Part shown: positions 1-6,147 of the stretch, piece after piece
Layout: the number at the start of each line of letters is the position of its first letter
How positions within the stretch are numbered: position 1 is the stretch's first letter
NCBI GenBank assembly: GCA_964558235.1
Contig: CAZLCK010000050.1
Location: 1 to 10,579 of the forward strand
Reading direction: 5' to 3'
DNA: 10,579 nucleotides
Source of the DNA: CAZLCK01 sp964558235
Lineage (GTDB): Bacteria > Actinomycetota > Coriobacteriia > Coriobacteriales > CADBOM01
Made by a program: the position numbers and the translations under genes
Notes under the pieces: generated by a model
Database searches by the model: none
What the model saw: the letters and a program-made list of their open reading frames with translations, nothing else
Told to the model about the DNA's origin: nothing

Positions 1-2
1 AG

Positions 3-308
3 GCCGAGATCGCTAAGATGGAGGTCGAGATCGCTAACCAAAACCTTGAAAATGGTAGATTAGATGGAGAGAACAAGCTACGCAATAAGCTTGGTATCGG
101 GGCAATGATTCTTGTTTTTGGTCAGCTTGCAATATGCGACTTAGGGGTTTTCATTTATTCTTTCTACAAGGGTTGGGATATTTCTGATGAAATAATAATT
201 GGATGGATGACTGCTAGCCTAGTAGAGACTATAGGGGTCCTTTGGGTAATTGCACGCAGTCTATTTCCGTTCCGTGACACCCATAGAGACAAGAATTCTG
301 AAAAATAA
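3..308 (+). CDS. C-terminal part of a coiled-coil, two-helix membrane protein (5' end outside window)
   Basis: The reading frame is open to the left edge, so this is the 3' part of a longer gene; the internal ATG at 18 has no clear ribosome binding site and is probably not the start. The first codons encode a heptad-spaced repeat (AEIAKME then VEIANQN), the DNA echoing it as GAGATCGCTAA at 6-16 and 27-37, exactly 21 nt apart. This suggests the end of a coiled coil. Two hydrophobic segments follow: roughly GIGAMILVFGQLAICDLGVF then, after a short polar linker (YKGWDISDE), IIIGWMTASLVETIGVLWVI. The tail is charged (FRDTHRDKNSEK). Small two-helix modules of this type occur at the ends of uncharacterised actinobacterial proteins, sometimes ones resembling defence effectors, but I cannot assign a function. 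The stop is at 306-308. Confidence 0.7.
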   Translation, partial: AEIAKMEVEIANQNLENGRLDGENKLRNKLGIGAMILVFGQLAICDLGVFIYSFYKGWDISDEIIIGWMTASLVETIGVLWVIARSLFPFRDTHRDKNSEK

Positions 309-316
309 CTATTTGC

Positions 317-351
317 TCAGGGTTCTTTCTGCTTTCAGTGTCCTGATTTTT
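317..351 (+). terminator. Possible intrinsic terminator of the left-edge gene
   Basis: TCAGG (317-321) can pair with CCTGA (342-346), followed directly by TTTTT (347-351), nine bases after the stop codon of the left-edge gene. The loop of 20 nt can hold a small inner CTG/CAG hairpin. Position and T-run fit a terminator; the 5-bp stem is short, so this is tentative. Confidence 0.4.
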
Positions 352-441
352 GGTTGAACTGTGGAGTCATGTCTCCTTTTGTTTGGTTGAAATTACAATC
401 CTGACTTTTAATGTGAGTAGAACATTGTTAAGGGCAATATT

Positions 442-472
442 GACCCAGACTGAAGATTATCCAGCCTGGGTC
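442..472 (+). terminator. Hairpin in the 309-725 gap, possible terminator
   Basis: GACCCAG (442-448) pairs with CTGGGTC (466-472); after one A/C mismatch the stem continues by two pairs (CT/AG), leaving an 11-nt loop. The following bases (TGTCTATCTCT) are pyrimidine-rich but lack a clean T-run. It may back up termination of the left-edge gene or be an independent structure. I see no gene in the surrounding 309-725 stretch: the open frame at 350-544 has no ribosome binding site or protein-like composition. Confidence 0.4.
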
Positions 473-572
473 TGTCTATCTCTAGCCTATAAAGCTTCCA
501 CAAAAGGTTCGTGTCTTAAATCGACGCTCGTTTTCACAGTTTAATATTCGCGAGTTAGCAACCGGCAGTTGG

Positions 573-598
573 TGCCTTCTTAAGCTTTTAAGAAGGCA
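573..598. repeat. Perfect 11-bp palindrome with 4-nt loop
   Basis: TGCCTTCTTAA (573-583) and TTAAGAAGGCA (588-598) are perfect reverse complements around GCTT. No T-run follows on either strand, so a canonical terminator is not obvious. It lies about 100 bases upstream of the perR promoter and may be a protein-binding site or a processed transcript end. Function unknown. Confidence 0.6.
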
Positions 599-654
599 GC
601 GTCATTGCTGTCTCGTTCAACAAATTTTTATACCGTTTCACCATTCGCAAAAAA

Positions 655-694
655 AGATCTAAAATCTCTATTGATATTAGATCTCAATAGAGAT
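655..694. promoter_or_regulatory. Interlocking inverted repeats over the perR promoter (probable operator)
   Basis: Two dyads overlap. Dyad A is ATCTCTATTGA (664-674), nine bases, then TCAATAGAGAT (684-694): 11 perfect base pairs, with the left arm overlapping the -35 box and the right arm abutting the -10 box. Dyad B is AGATCTAA (655-662), 14 bases, then TTAGATCT (677-684): eight perfect pairs, its right arm lying in the spacer of dyad A. Both lie upstream of the expected transcription start, so they act as DNA, not RNA. The match to the Bacillus Per box (TTATAATNATTATAA) is poor, so autoregulation by the adjacent PerR is an inference from position. Confidence 0.6.
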
Positions 695-699
695 ATAGT
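671..699 (+). promoter_or_regulatory. perR promoter (-35 and -10)
   Basis: TTGATA (671-676) and TATAGT (694-699) are separated by exactly 17 bases, each matching the housekeeping sigma consensus at five of six (TTGACA) and five of six (TATAAT) positions. A start near 706 would give a leader of about 20 nt ending in AGGAGGTG (711-718), seven bases before the ATG at 726. The promoter is overlaid by the inverted repeats described separately, which suggests repression. Confidence 0.7.
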
Positions 700-725
700 A
701 TCAACAAGACAGGAGGTGGCAGGAT

Positions 726-1124
726 ATGACCAGCCGTAAAACAATTCAAAGAGGGATTATCGCTGAGGAGCTATGCTTGCTGGCCAATCATCCTACTGCT
801 GATGAGGTCTACGAGGCGGTGCACACAAAGCATCCAAGCATTGGAAGAGCTACGGTTTATAGAACATTGGCGAGGTTAGCTGATGAGGGAGAGATAAGCC
901 GAGTGAGAATCAATGACGGTGCTGATCGATTTGACCAAAGAGCGTTTAAGCACTATCACGTTAAATGCAATCGCTGTGGCCGAGTCGATGATGTGATGAT
1001 TGAGCTATTAACAGATGTAGATGATTCAGCTGCCCAGGCCACTGGATACAGTATTGCAGGTCACACGATGCAGTTCGATGGAGTTTGTCCTACCTGTCAA
1101 GCGTGTGAATCAAATTCGGCTTAA
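726..1124 (+). CDS. perR: PerR-type Fur family peroxide-responsive repressor
   Basis: A cytosolic metal-dependent DNA-binding repressor of 132 residues. The N-terminal winged helix carries HPTADEVY (22-29) and a recognition segment ATVYRTLARL (42-51); the C-terminal part is the dimerisation and metal domain. Aligned to Bacillus subtilis PerR with a constant offset of 15, all regulatory metal ligands are present: H22, D70, H76, H78 and D89 (PerR H37, D85, H91, H93, D104). The structural zinc cysteines are C81, C84, C121 and C124. Aspartate at D70, where classical Fur usually has glutamate, favours PerR over Fur; in PerR, metal-catalysed oxidation of the histidines releases DNA. The ATG is set by AGGAGGTG seven bases upstream. 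It lies 60 bases before a rubrerythrin, a typical PerR target, probably in one transcript, and its promoter is covered by dyads. Confidence 0.88.
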   Translation: MTSRKTIQRGIIAEELCLLANHPTADEVYEAVHTKHPSIGRATVYRTLARLADEGEISRVRINDGADRFDQRAFKHYHVKCNRCGRVDDVMIELLTDVDDSAAQATGYSIAGHTMQFDGVCPTCQACESNSA

Positions 1125-1148
1125 AAGAAAAAGTCGTTCCTAGGAGAG

Positions 1149-1166
1149 GGCAAGATAGATCTTGCC
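1149..1166. promoter_or_regulatory. Perfect 18-nt palindrome just upstream of the rubrerythrin ribosome binding site
   Basis: GGCAAGAT (1149-1156), AG, ATCTTGCC (1159-1166) is a perfect dyad. It ends four bases before AGGAGG (1171-1176) of the rubrerythrin gene. It could be an operator for a secondary promoter, or an mRNA stem at the perR-rubrerythrin junction that sets processing or translation. I could not find a convincing -35/-10 pair in the 60-base gap. Confidence 0.5.
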
Positions 1167-1184
1167 AAAGAGGAGGTCATTATT

Positions 1185-1769
1185 ATGAAGTGGGTTTGTA
1201 AGGTTTGCGGATATGTCTACGAAGGCGAAGAGCCCCCAGCTGAGTGCCCAACTTGTCACGCACCAGCAAGCCAATTCGAGAAGGTTGAGGGCGAGATGAA
1301 GCTCGCTGCTGAGCACGAGTATGGAGTCTATGCCAAGACCGTCAAGAACAACCCAGATATTTCTGATGAGGACAAGCAATACATTCTCGAACAGCTTAAG
1401 GCTAACTTCAATGGAGAGTGCTCTGAGGTTGGAATGTATCTTTGCATGGCACGTATTGCTCATCGCGAGGGCTATCCAGAGATCGGTCTATATTGGGAGA
1501 AGGCAGCATACGAAGAGGCAGAGCATGCAGCTAAGTTTGCCGAGCTTTTGGGTGAGGAGTGCGAGGCAAATATGAAGGCTTCCACCAAAGAAAACCTTGC
1601 ATGGCGTGTTGATTGCGAGTATGGTGCAACTTCTGGCAAGGTTGAGCTTGCAGTTTGTGCAAAGAAGAACAATCTCGATGCAATACATGATACTGTTCAT
1701 GAGATGGCTCGTGATGAAGCACGTCACGGCAAAGCTTTTAAGGGTCTGCTCGAGCGTTATTTTAATTAA
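1185..1769 (+). CDS. Reverse rubrerythrin (N-terminal rubredoxin, C-terminal diiron domain)
   Basis: A cytosolic non-haem iron protein of 194 residues that reduces hydrogen peroxide (and, in clostridial relatives, oxygen) to water using electrons from NAD(P)H via redox partners. The rubredoxin centre is at the N-terminus: C5 and C8 in CKVC, C21 and C24 in CPTC. This domain order is the reverse of classical rubrerythrin. The four-helix diiron domain follows, with E78 and E81 in NGECSEVGMY and two ExxH motifs, E111-H114 (EAEH) and E178-H181 (EARH). AGGAGG at 1171-1176, eight bases before the ATG, fixes the start. It follows perR by 60 bases, consistent with peroxide-inducible expression. Alternative: a general rubrerythrin family annotation without the 'reverse' label. 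The family call is secure. Confidence 0.92.
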   Translation: MKWVCKVCGYVYEGEEPPAECPTCHAPASQFEKVEGEMKLAAEHEYGVYAKTVKNNPDISDEDKQYILEQLKANFNGECSEVGMYLCMARIAHREGYPEIGLYWEKAAYEEAEHAAKFAELLGEECEANMKASTKENLAWRVDCEYGATSGKVELAVCAKKNNLDAIHDTVHEMARDEARHGKAFKGLLERYFN

Positions 1770-1844
1770 TGGCGAATTAGCCTAAACATCGGTAAAGCTC
1801 TCAAAGTCGCTTGTGTTCTATAAGCCTCGCTTTCACAGGCTGCA

Positions 1845-1946
1845 CTTTGGGGGCTTGACCCTGTTTTTTGGGGCTTGACCCTGTGTGCTTTGGGGGCTTA
1901 ACTCTGCTGGTAAAAGGTCGAGCTGTAGGCCAAAAAGTCGAGCTGT
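1845..1946. repeat. Five degenerate direct repeats phased at about 20 nt
   Basis: Two near-identical units share GGGGCTTGACCCTGT, with the core at 1855-1864 and 1875-1884. A third, diverged unit reads GGGGCTTAACTCTGC (1893-1907). Two more units share GTCGAGCTGT (1917-1926 and 1937-1946). The aligned GA/AA dinucleotide falls at 1857, 1877, 1900, 1920 and 1940, a spacing of 20, 23, 20 and 20. The first two contain a small GGG/CCC hairpin. The array sits between the convergent rubrerythrin and DNA glycosylase genes, a common place for REP-like elements. The rest of 1770-2019 holds only an imperfect long-range stem (CAAAGT 1802-1807 with ACTTTG 1844-1849) and no credible gene. Confidence 0.55.
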
Positions 1947-2019
1947 CCCGCGAACTCTTAGGAAATGGGAGTAGTTACAAGAACTGTTACTTATCAGAAT
2001 CGTCGCAATGCACTCTTGG

Positions 2020-2835
2020 TTAGTGTCTTGCTTCATAAAACATCAAAAGTTGCAAGAAACCAGCATATCCGGGGTAGTTCTCACTTGGAAAGCCATCCGG
2101 ATAATGCTCATCTAATACACGCTTAATCCAAACATCGATTGGAAAAAGTCCAAGGCGCCTAAATCCATATAGTGCCGTGCAATTTGCAACTTTAATTCCT
2201 ACGCCTTTGATAGTCATAAGCTGCTCTAAAAGAGTTTGGTCATCCACTTGTGTTAGAGCTTCTAAGTTAATATCTCCACTTACAACTCGCTGAGCAGCAT
2301 CGATAACATATTCGGTTCTATACCCCATCGAACAGTCAATTAGATCTAGAACAGAAAGTCCAGCTAGCTGTTCAGGCTGTGGGAAAGTAAAGATAGGTTT
2401 TTCGACGTTGTGGCCGCTAGTATCGATACGCTCTCCATACTTTGCGCAAAGCTTTTCAATGCAACTTGTAATAGAAGCAACCGATCGTCTTTGCGAAATA
2501 ATAAAGCTTATCAAGGTCTCCCACGGATCTTGATTGATAACACGAAGCCCTTGTCCGACAACTTTCGCGTGCATTAGGTATTCATCGCTAGGGTCGATCG
2601 ACTCAAACCACGTCTTATAATCGGTTTTGGCATCAAAATAGTTTTCCCAATAGGTTTTTTCTTTATTATCGGTGCAATCAAGCTCCCAAAAACCATCCTC
2701 TGAAAGCGTTGCAACAACAAAGTTATCTTCGCTAATCGCAACAATACTTCCATCTGTTTGTGGATAGATCCTAAAACATTGCCCCGAGTCCATAATCTTT
2801 TTCAAATCAAACCATGTTGAATCTAGCTTGAGCAC
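2020..2835 (-). CDS. OGG1-family 8-oxoguanine DNA glycosylase / AP lyase
   Basis: A 271-residue DNA repair protein that excises oxidised purines, most likely 8-oxoguanine, and cleaves the abasic strand. The N-terminal OGG domain carries the DSGQCFR motif (16-22). The helix-hairpin-helix lies at about 205-222 with the catalytic lysine K215 in GVGIKVAN, followed by the catalytic aspartate D234 in FPIDVW, the arrangement of human OGG1 K249 and D268. The usual asparagine-rich lesion-side wedge (NNN) is replaced by SQRRSVA (114-120), so substrate preference may differ from OGG1. The start is GTG at 2835, supported by AGGAGG at 2840-2845 (minus strand), though only four bases separate them; the internal ATG at codon 15 would cut into the domain. 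It converges on the rubrerythrin gene and may belong to the same oxidative-stress theme. Confidence 0.85.
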   Translation of the reverse strand: MLKLDSTWFDLKKIMDSGQCFRIYPQTDGSIVAISEDNFVVATLSEDGFWELDCTDNKEKTYWENYFDAKTDYKTWFESIDPSDEYLMHAKVVGQGLRVINQDPWETLISFIISQRRSVASITSCIEKLCAKYGERIDTSGHNVEKPIFTFPQPEQLAGLSVLDLIDCSMGYRTEYVIDAAQRVVSGDINLEALTQVDDQTLLEQLMTIKGVGIKVANCTALYGFRRLGLFPIDVWIKRVLDEHYPDGFPSENYPGYAGFLQLLMFYEARH

Positions 2836-2898
2836 AGATCCTCCTGTAAAACAAATTATGGCTAGTTAAATTTTTAGCCAAAGATTTCCTAGTAGTTT

Positions 2899-2927
2899 TT
2901 GAAAGCTCGCCGGTATGATCATATAAA
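2899..2927 (+). promoter_or_regulatory. galU promoter
   Basis: TTGAAA (2899-2904), 17 bases, TATAAA (2922-2927): both boxes match the sigma-70-type consensus at five of six positions. Transcription would start near 2934, giving a leader of about 60 nt to the ATG at 2995. It is the only convincing promoter found ahead of galU and could serve the whole galU to uppP run. Confidence 0.7.
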
Positions 2928-2994
2928 CGCAGTTAGTGTGCGGTATTATTTTGCATGAAAGATATGTTATCCCAGTTTATTCAGGAGACTTTTG

Positions 2995-3837
2995 ATGATC
3001 GCTATAATCCCGGCCGCAGGTCTTGGTACACGATTTTTGCCCGTAACTAAGTCGCAGCCAAAAGAGATGCTTCCGGTTTTGCGTAAGCCTGTAATTCAAT
3101 ACGTAGTTGAAGAGGCGGTTTTGTCTGGAGCAGATAGGGTTGTAGTTGTTAACAAACGAGATAAGCACACTTTAGAAAATCACTTTGCGCCAGATAGTGC
3201 CCTTGTTGAACATTTGCGTTCAAATGGAAAAGAAGATTTTGCGCTAGCTGTTGAGCGAGCAGGTGAACTCCCGGTTAGCTATGTTTATCAAGATGAACAG
3301 CTAGGTCTAGGACATGCGATTTTATGTGCAGATAAGGAATCTGGCGACGATCCATTTTATATCTTGCTAGGTGATGTGATTGTTCCAGATTCAAATATTT
3401 TGCCTCGTATGTTGGATATCCACAAAGAGCATAACGGCGCAAATGTGATCGCTGTTTTTCCTGTTCCAGATGATCAGGTGAGCCGTTTTGGAATTATTTC
3501 TGGCGAGAAGCTATGCGAAAAAGTTTGGAAGATCGATGCTCTAGTTGAAAAGCCAGCCGTTCAGGATCCTCCATCCAATCTAGCTATTTTTGGAAGATAC
3601 CTCTTGTCACATAGGGTTATGGAGCTTTTGCGCGATGCTAAGCCAACTGTTGGTGGGGAAATTCAGCTTACCGATGCCTTGGATGCAGTTTTGCAAGAAG
3701 AAGAGATGTATGCGCTTGTTATTGACCCAGCAGATGGATTTGATACGGGCACAATCGAGACTTGGCTAGAGACAAATATAAAGATGGCTCTTCGTGATCC
3801 CAAGTTGGCAGAAGTTGTTAAGGGCGCAATCGCTTAA
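2995..3837 (+). CDS. galU: UTP-glucose-1-phosphate uridylyltransferase
   Basis: A cytosolic nucleotidyltransferase of 280 residues converting UTP and glucose-1-phosphate to UDP-glucose and pyrophosphate. The nucleotide-binding signature is at the N-terminus (PAAGLGTRFLP, 6-16; K23 in PKEMLP). The motifs QLGLGHA (102-108), LLGD with metal-binding D127, VEKP with sugar-phosphate-contacting K186, and GEIQLTDAL (221-229) follow in the family's order and spacing. Length is typical. A TTG three bases upstream is in frame, but the ATG at 2995 is preferred because AGGAG (2983-2987) then sits seven bases away instead of four. The next gene, ugd, starts 73 bases after the stop and uses the product. UDP-glucose would feed cell-surface glycans or glycolipids; no glycosyltransferase lies in this window. 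Confidence 0.93.
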   Translation: MIAIIPAAGLGTRFLPVTKSQPKEMLPVLRKPVIQYVVEEAVLSGADRVVVVNKRDKHTLENHFAPDSALVEHLRSNGKEDFALAVERAGELPVSYVYQDEQLGLGHAILCADKESGDDPFYILLGDVIVPDSNILPRMLDIHKEHNGANVIAVFPVPDDQVSRFGIISGEKLCEKVWKIDALVEKPAVQDPPSNLAIFGRYLLSHRVMELLRDAKPTVGGEIQLTDALDAVLQEEEMYALVIDPADGFDTGTIETWLETNIKMALRDPKLAEVVKGAIA

Positions 3838-3860
3838 GCGTCGTTTCTTGATAAGCGCAA

Positions 3861-3892
3861 ATGAGTATAAATGAGTATCAGATGAGTATAAA
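3861..3892 (+). repeat. Three tandem ATGAGTAT repeats in the galU-ugd gap
   Basis: ATGAGTAT occurs at 3861-3868, 3871-3878 and 3882-3889, a spacing of 10 and 11 bases; the first and third extend to ATGAGTATAAAT. The block ends four bases before the weak ribosome binding site AGGTG (3896-3900) of ugd. A helical-turn spacing could suit a regulator, or the block may be a slippage product. Confidence 0.6.
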
Positions 3893-3910
3893 TATAGGTG
3901 TAGATAACTT

Positions 3911-5119
3911 ATGTCTCAAAAAGTGATCTCTGTTGCAGGAGCTGGATATGTGGGTCTTTCGGTAGCTCTGCTTTTGGCACGGAAAGCTGAAGTGACGTGT
4001 GTTGACGTCGTCAAACAAAAAGTAGACGATATTAAAAAAGGCATATCTCCGATTTCCGATGCTCTAATCGAAGAAGCTCTTTGCGATGAGAAGACAACAA
4101 TATCTGCAACGCTCGATGCAAAAAAAGCATATGCCAGTTCGGATGTTGTGATTATTGCAGTTCCAACCGATTATGATACCGAGCAAAATTTCTTTGATGT
4201 TTCAAAGGTAAAAGCTACTTTAGATATTGCTCTTTCGGTAAATCCAAGCGTTTTGGTGGTCATCAAATCGACAGTTCCAGTCGGTTTTACGGATTCTGTT
4301 TTTGAAGAATATTCGCAAGCAAATATTATTTTTTCTCCAGAGTTTTTACGTGAAGGCCATGCATTAGAGGACAATCTATATCCTTCGAGAATCATCGTGG
4401 GTTCTCCTAGCAAAGCAACCGAAGCACTCAAAAACATGGCAAAAGATTTTGCCGATCTGCTTGCACAGTGTTGCGAAGAGGAAAATCCAACTATATTGAC
4501 AATGCGATCTAGTGAGGCTGAGGCGGTAAAACTCTTTTCAAATACCTATCTAGCTCTTCGTGTAGCCTACTTTAATGAGCTCGATACCTATGCAGAGATT
4601 CGAGGACTGGATACTTCAAAAATAATTGAGGGAGTTTGCCTAGATCCTAGAATTGGTGATGGTTATAACAATCCATCCTTTGGATATGGGGGCTATTGCC
4701 TGCCTAAGGATACTAAGCAGCTTTTGGCCAATTATCACGATGTGCCCCAAAACATTATCGGCGCAATTGTTGATGCAAATCGAACGCGTAAAAGCTATAT
4801 TGCAAAAAGCGTTCTCTCTAAGATCGAGGGTAAGATTGATCCGGTTGTTGGTGTCTATCGTCTTACAATGAAAAGTGGTTCGGACAATATTCGCTCATCT
4901 TCTGTACAGGGTGTGATGGAAGAGATTTTGCTTGGTCGGGTTCAAATTATTATCTACGAGCCAACCCTAGATGATGATTATTTTGCTGGACATGAGATTG
5001 TTAACGATCTTGATGAGTTTAAGTCGCGTGCAGATTGTATCGTTACAAATCGTTGGAATGATGACTTATTAGATGTAAGAGATAAAGTTTATACGCGCGA
5101 CCTCTTCGAGAGGGATTGA
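3911..5119 (+). CDS. ugd: UDP-glucose 6-dehydrogenase (HasB-like)
   Basis: A cytosolic NAD-dependent enzyme that oxidises UDP-glucose twice to UDP-glucuronate. It has 402 residues, the length of streptococcal HasB. The Rossmann motif is GAGYVG (10-15) with the NAD-ribose aspartate D32. Catalytic residues align with HasB at a constant offset of three: C263 in GYGGYCLPKD (HasB C260), K207 and N211 in AVKLFSNTYLAL, and D267. The intermediate-domain motif FSPEFLREG (141-149) is intact. The ATG at 3911 has only a weak site (AGGTG, ten bases upstream), so translation may be modest or coupled. It follows galU, its substrate supplier, and precedes a serine acetyltransferase by 89 bases. UDP-glucuronate is a precursor for capsules or glucuronic-acid-containing glycolipids; which one cannot be told here. 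Confidence 0.93.
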   Translation: MSQKVISVAGAGYVGLSVALLLARKAEVTCVDVVKQKVDDIKKGISPISDALIEEALCDEKTTISATLDAKKAYASSDVVIIAVPTDYDTEQNFFDVSKVKATLDIALSVNPSVLVVIKSTVPVGFTDSVFEEYSQANIIFSPEFLREGHALEDNLYPSRIIVGSPSKATEALKNMAKDFADLLAQCCEEENPTILTMRSSEAEAVKLFSNTYLALRVAYFNELDTYAEIRGLDTSKIIEGVCLDPRIGDGYNNPSFGYGGYCLPKDTKQLLANYHDVPQNIIGAIVDANRTRKSYIAKSVLSKIEGKIDPVVGVYRLTMKSGSDNIRSSSVQGVMEEILLGRVQIIIYEPTLDDDYFAGHEIVNDLDEFKSRADCIVTNRWNDDLLDVRDKVYTRDLFERD

Positions 5120-5208
5120 TCGTATATTAACAAAGGTGATTTTTATTTTCTCTCAATTGTAAAATGTCTTGATATGACAAATACCTTCAAAATGCCTGAG
5201 GAGGGTCG

Positions 5209-6144
5209 ATGTCGGATTTTAATCTAGAAGGTGTAGTTAGAAAAATTGCGGAAAATTATGATGCTGAAGAGATCTTTTTCACTGATCCTTCGCACCACTT
5301 TCCAAATCGCCAAGCTATCATCGATATAATCATGGATATTAGGCGAGTGATGTTTCCACGTTATTTTGGAGACGAGGTTCCAACGGGAACAAATCCAGAG
5401 TATTTCATTGGCGAAACGCTTATCAAATTAAGGCAAAATATGCGTCGTCAGCTGAATGAAGCCTTTATGTTTAGATGCGAAAAGCAAACCCCTAAGGGTC
5501 AAGAGCGCGATTGTAATGTTGAAGAGCAGGTAGATGAGATATGCGATTGCTTCTTTAACAAGCTTCCAGATATCCAAAGTATGCTTTTAAAGGATGTTCA
5601 GGCTGCTTTTGATGGAGATCCTGCAGCTCAAAGCAAAGAGGAGATCATCTTTTCTTATCCAGGTTTTTTGGCAGTTTTTGTCTATAGAATTGCTCATGAG
5701 CTTTATGTTGAGAATGTGCCGCTTATCCCTAGGATTATGACCGAATATGCGCATGCTCAAACTGGCGTCGATATCAATCCTGGTGCTGAGATCGACGAGT
5801 ACTTTTTCATCGACCATGCAACTGGCGTTGTAATTGGGGAGACTACCAAGATTGGCAAGCACGTCAAGATCTATCAGGGCGTTACTCTTGGTGCGCTTTC
5901 AACTAGAGGTGGACAAAGGCTTTCAGGCAAAAAGCGTCACCCAACGATTTGCGACAACGTAACAATCTATTCAAATGCATCAATTCTTGGAGGAGAAACC
6001 GTAATTGGCGAAGGTTCAATCATCGGAGGTAGTGCATTTGTTACCGAATCTGTTCCTCCAAATTCTCGTGTGAGTGCGATCACGCAAAACATTGCAACTG
6101 AAGGTAATGAAAAAAATATTTTAAAGAATTGGTGCGAGGAGTAG
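5209..6144 (+). CDS. Serine O-acetyltransferase, long EpsC-type
   Basis: A cytosolic enzyme of 311 residues transferring acetyl from acetyl-CoA to L-serine to give O-acetylserine, the acceptor for cysteine synthase. An alpha-helical N-terminal half (about 1-180) is followed by a left-handed beta helix of hexapeptide repeats (about 184-290). Catalytic histidines are H203 in DHATG and H244 in KRHP, matching E. coli CysE H158 and H193; GETTKIGKHVKIYQGVTLG (210-228) lies between. The long N-terminal part and overall length match EpsC-annotated acetyltransferases rather than short CysE. The ribosome binding site GAGGAGG (5198-5204) lies only four bases before the ATG. The stop is three bases before uppP, whose ribosome binding site lies inside this gene, implying coupled translation. 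Alternative: a sugar acetyltransferase, less likely given the DHATG/RHP motifs. Confidence 0.87.
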   Translation: MSDFNLEGVVRKIAENYDAEEIFFTDPSHHFPNRQAIIDIIMDIRRVMFPRYFGDEVPTGTNPEYFIGETLIKLRQNMRRQLNEAFMFRCEKQTPKGQERDCNVEEQVDEICDCFFNKLPDIQSMLLKDVQAAFDGDPAAQSKEEIIFSYPGFLAVFVYRIAHELYVENVPLIPRIMTEYAHAQTGVDINPGAEIDEYFFIDHATGVVIGETTKIGKHVKIYQGVTLGALSTRGGQRLSGKKRHPTICDNVTIYSNASILGGETVIGEGSIIGGSAFVTESVPPNSRVSAITQNIATEGNEKNILKNWCEE

Positions 6145-6147
6145 CTA

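Noticed and set aside
350..544. Open frame of 64 codons in the gap before perR
   Set aside because: No ribosome binding site, no protein-like composition, and it runs straight through the hairpin at 442-472.
655..1162. AGATCT shared by the perR dyads and the rubrerythrin palindrome as a common operator core
   Set aside because: AGATCT also occurs elsewhere in the window inside genes, so three occurrences here are not clearly above chance.
1140..1463. Minus-strand open frame opposite the rubrerythrin gene
   Set aside because: Antisense shadow of a well-supported gene with clear metal motifs on the plus strand.
1849..1896. Possible G-quadruplex from GGGGG/GGGG/GGGGG runs
   Set aside because: Only three long G-runs with loops of about 17-20 bases; does not meet the usual four-run, short-loop pattern.
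1833..2036. Minus-strand 67-codon frame between rubrerythrin and the glycosylase
   Set aside because: It crosses the direct repeats and overlaps the end of the glycosylase gene; no recognisable features.
5165..5179. TGTC-N7-GACA dyad ahead of the serine acetyltransferase gene
   Set aside because: Four-base arms are expected often by chance and no matching promoter could be placed.
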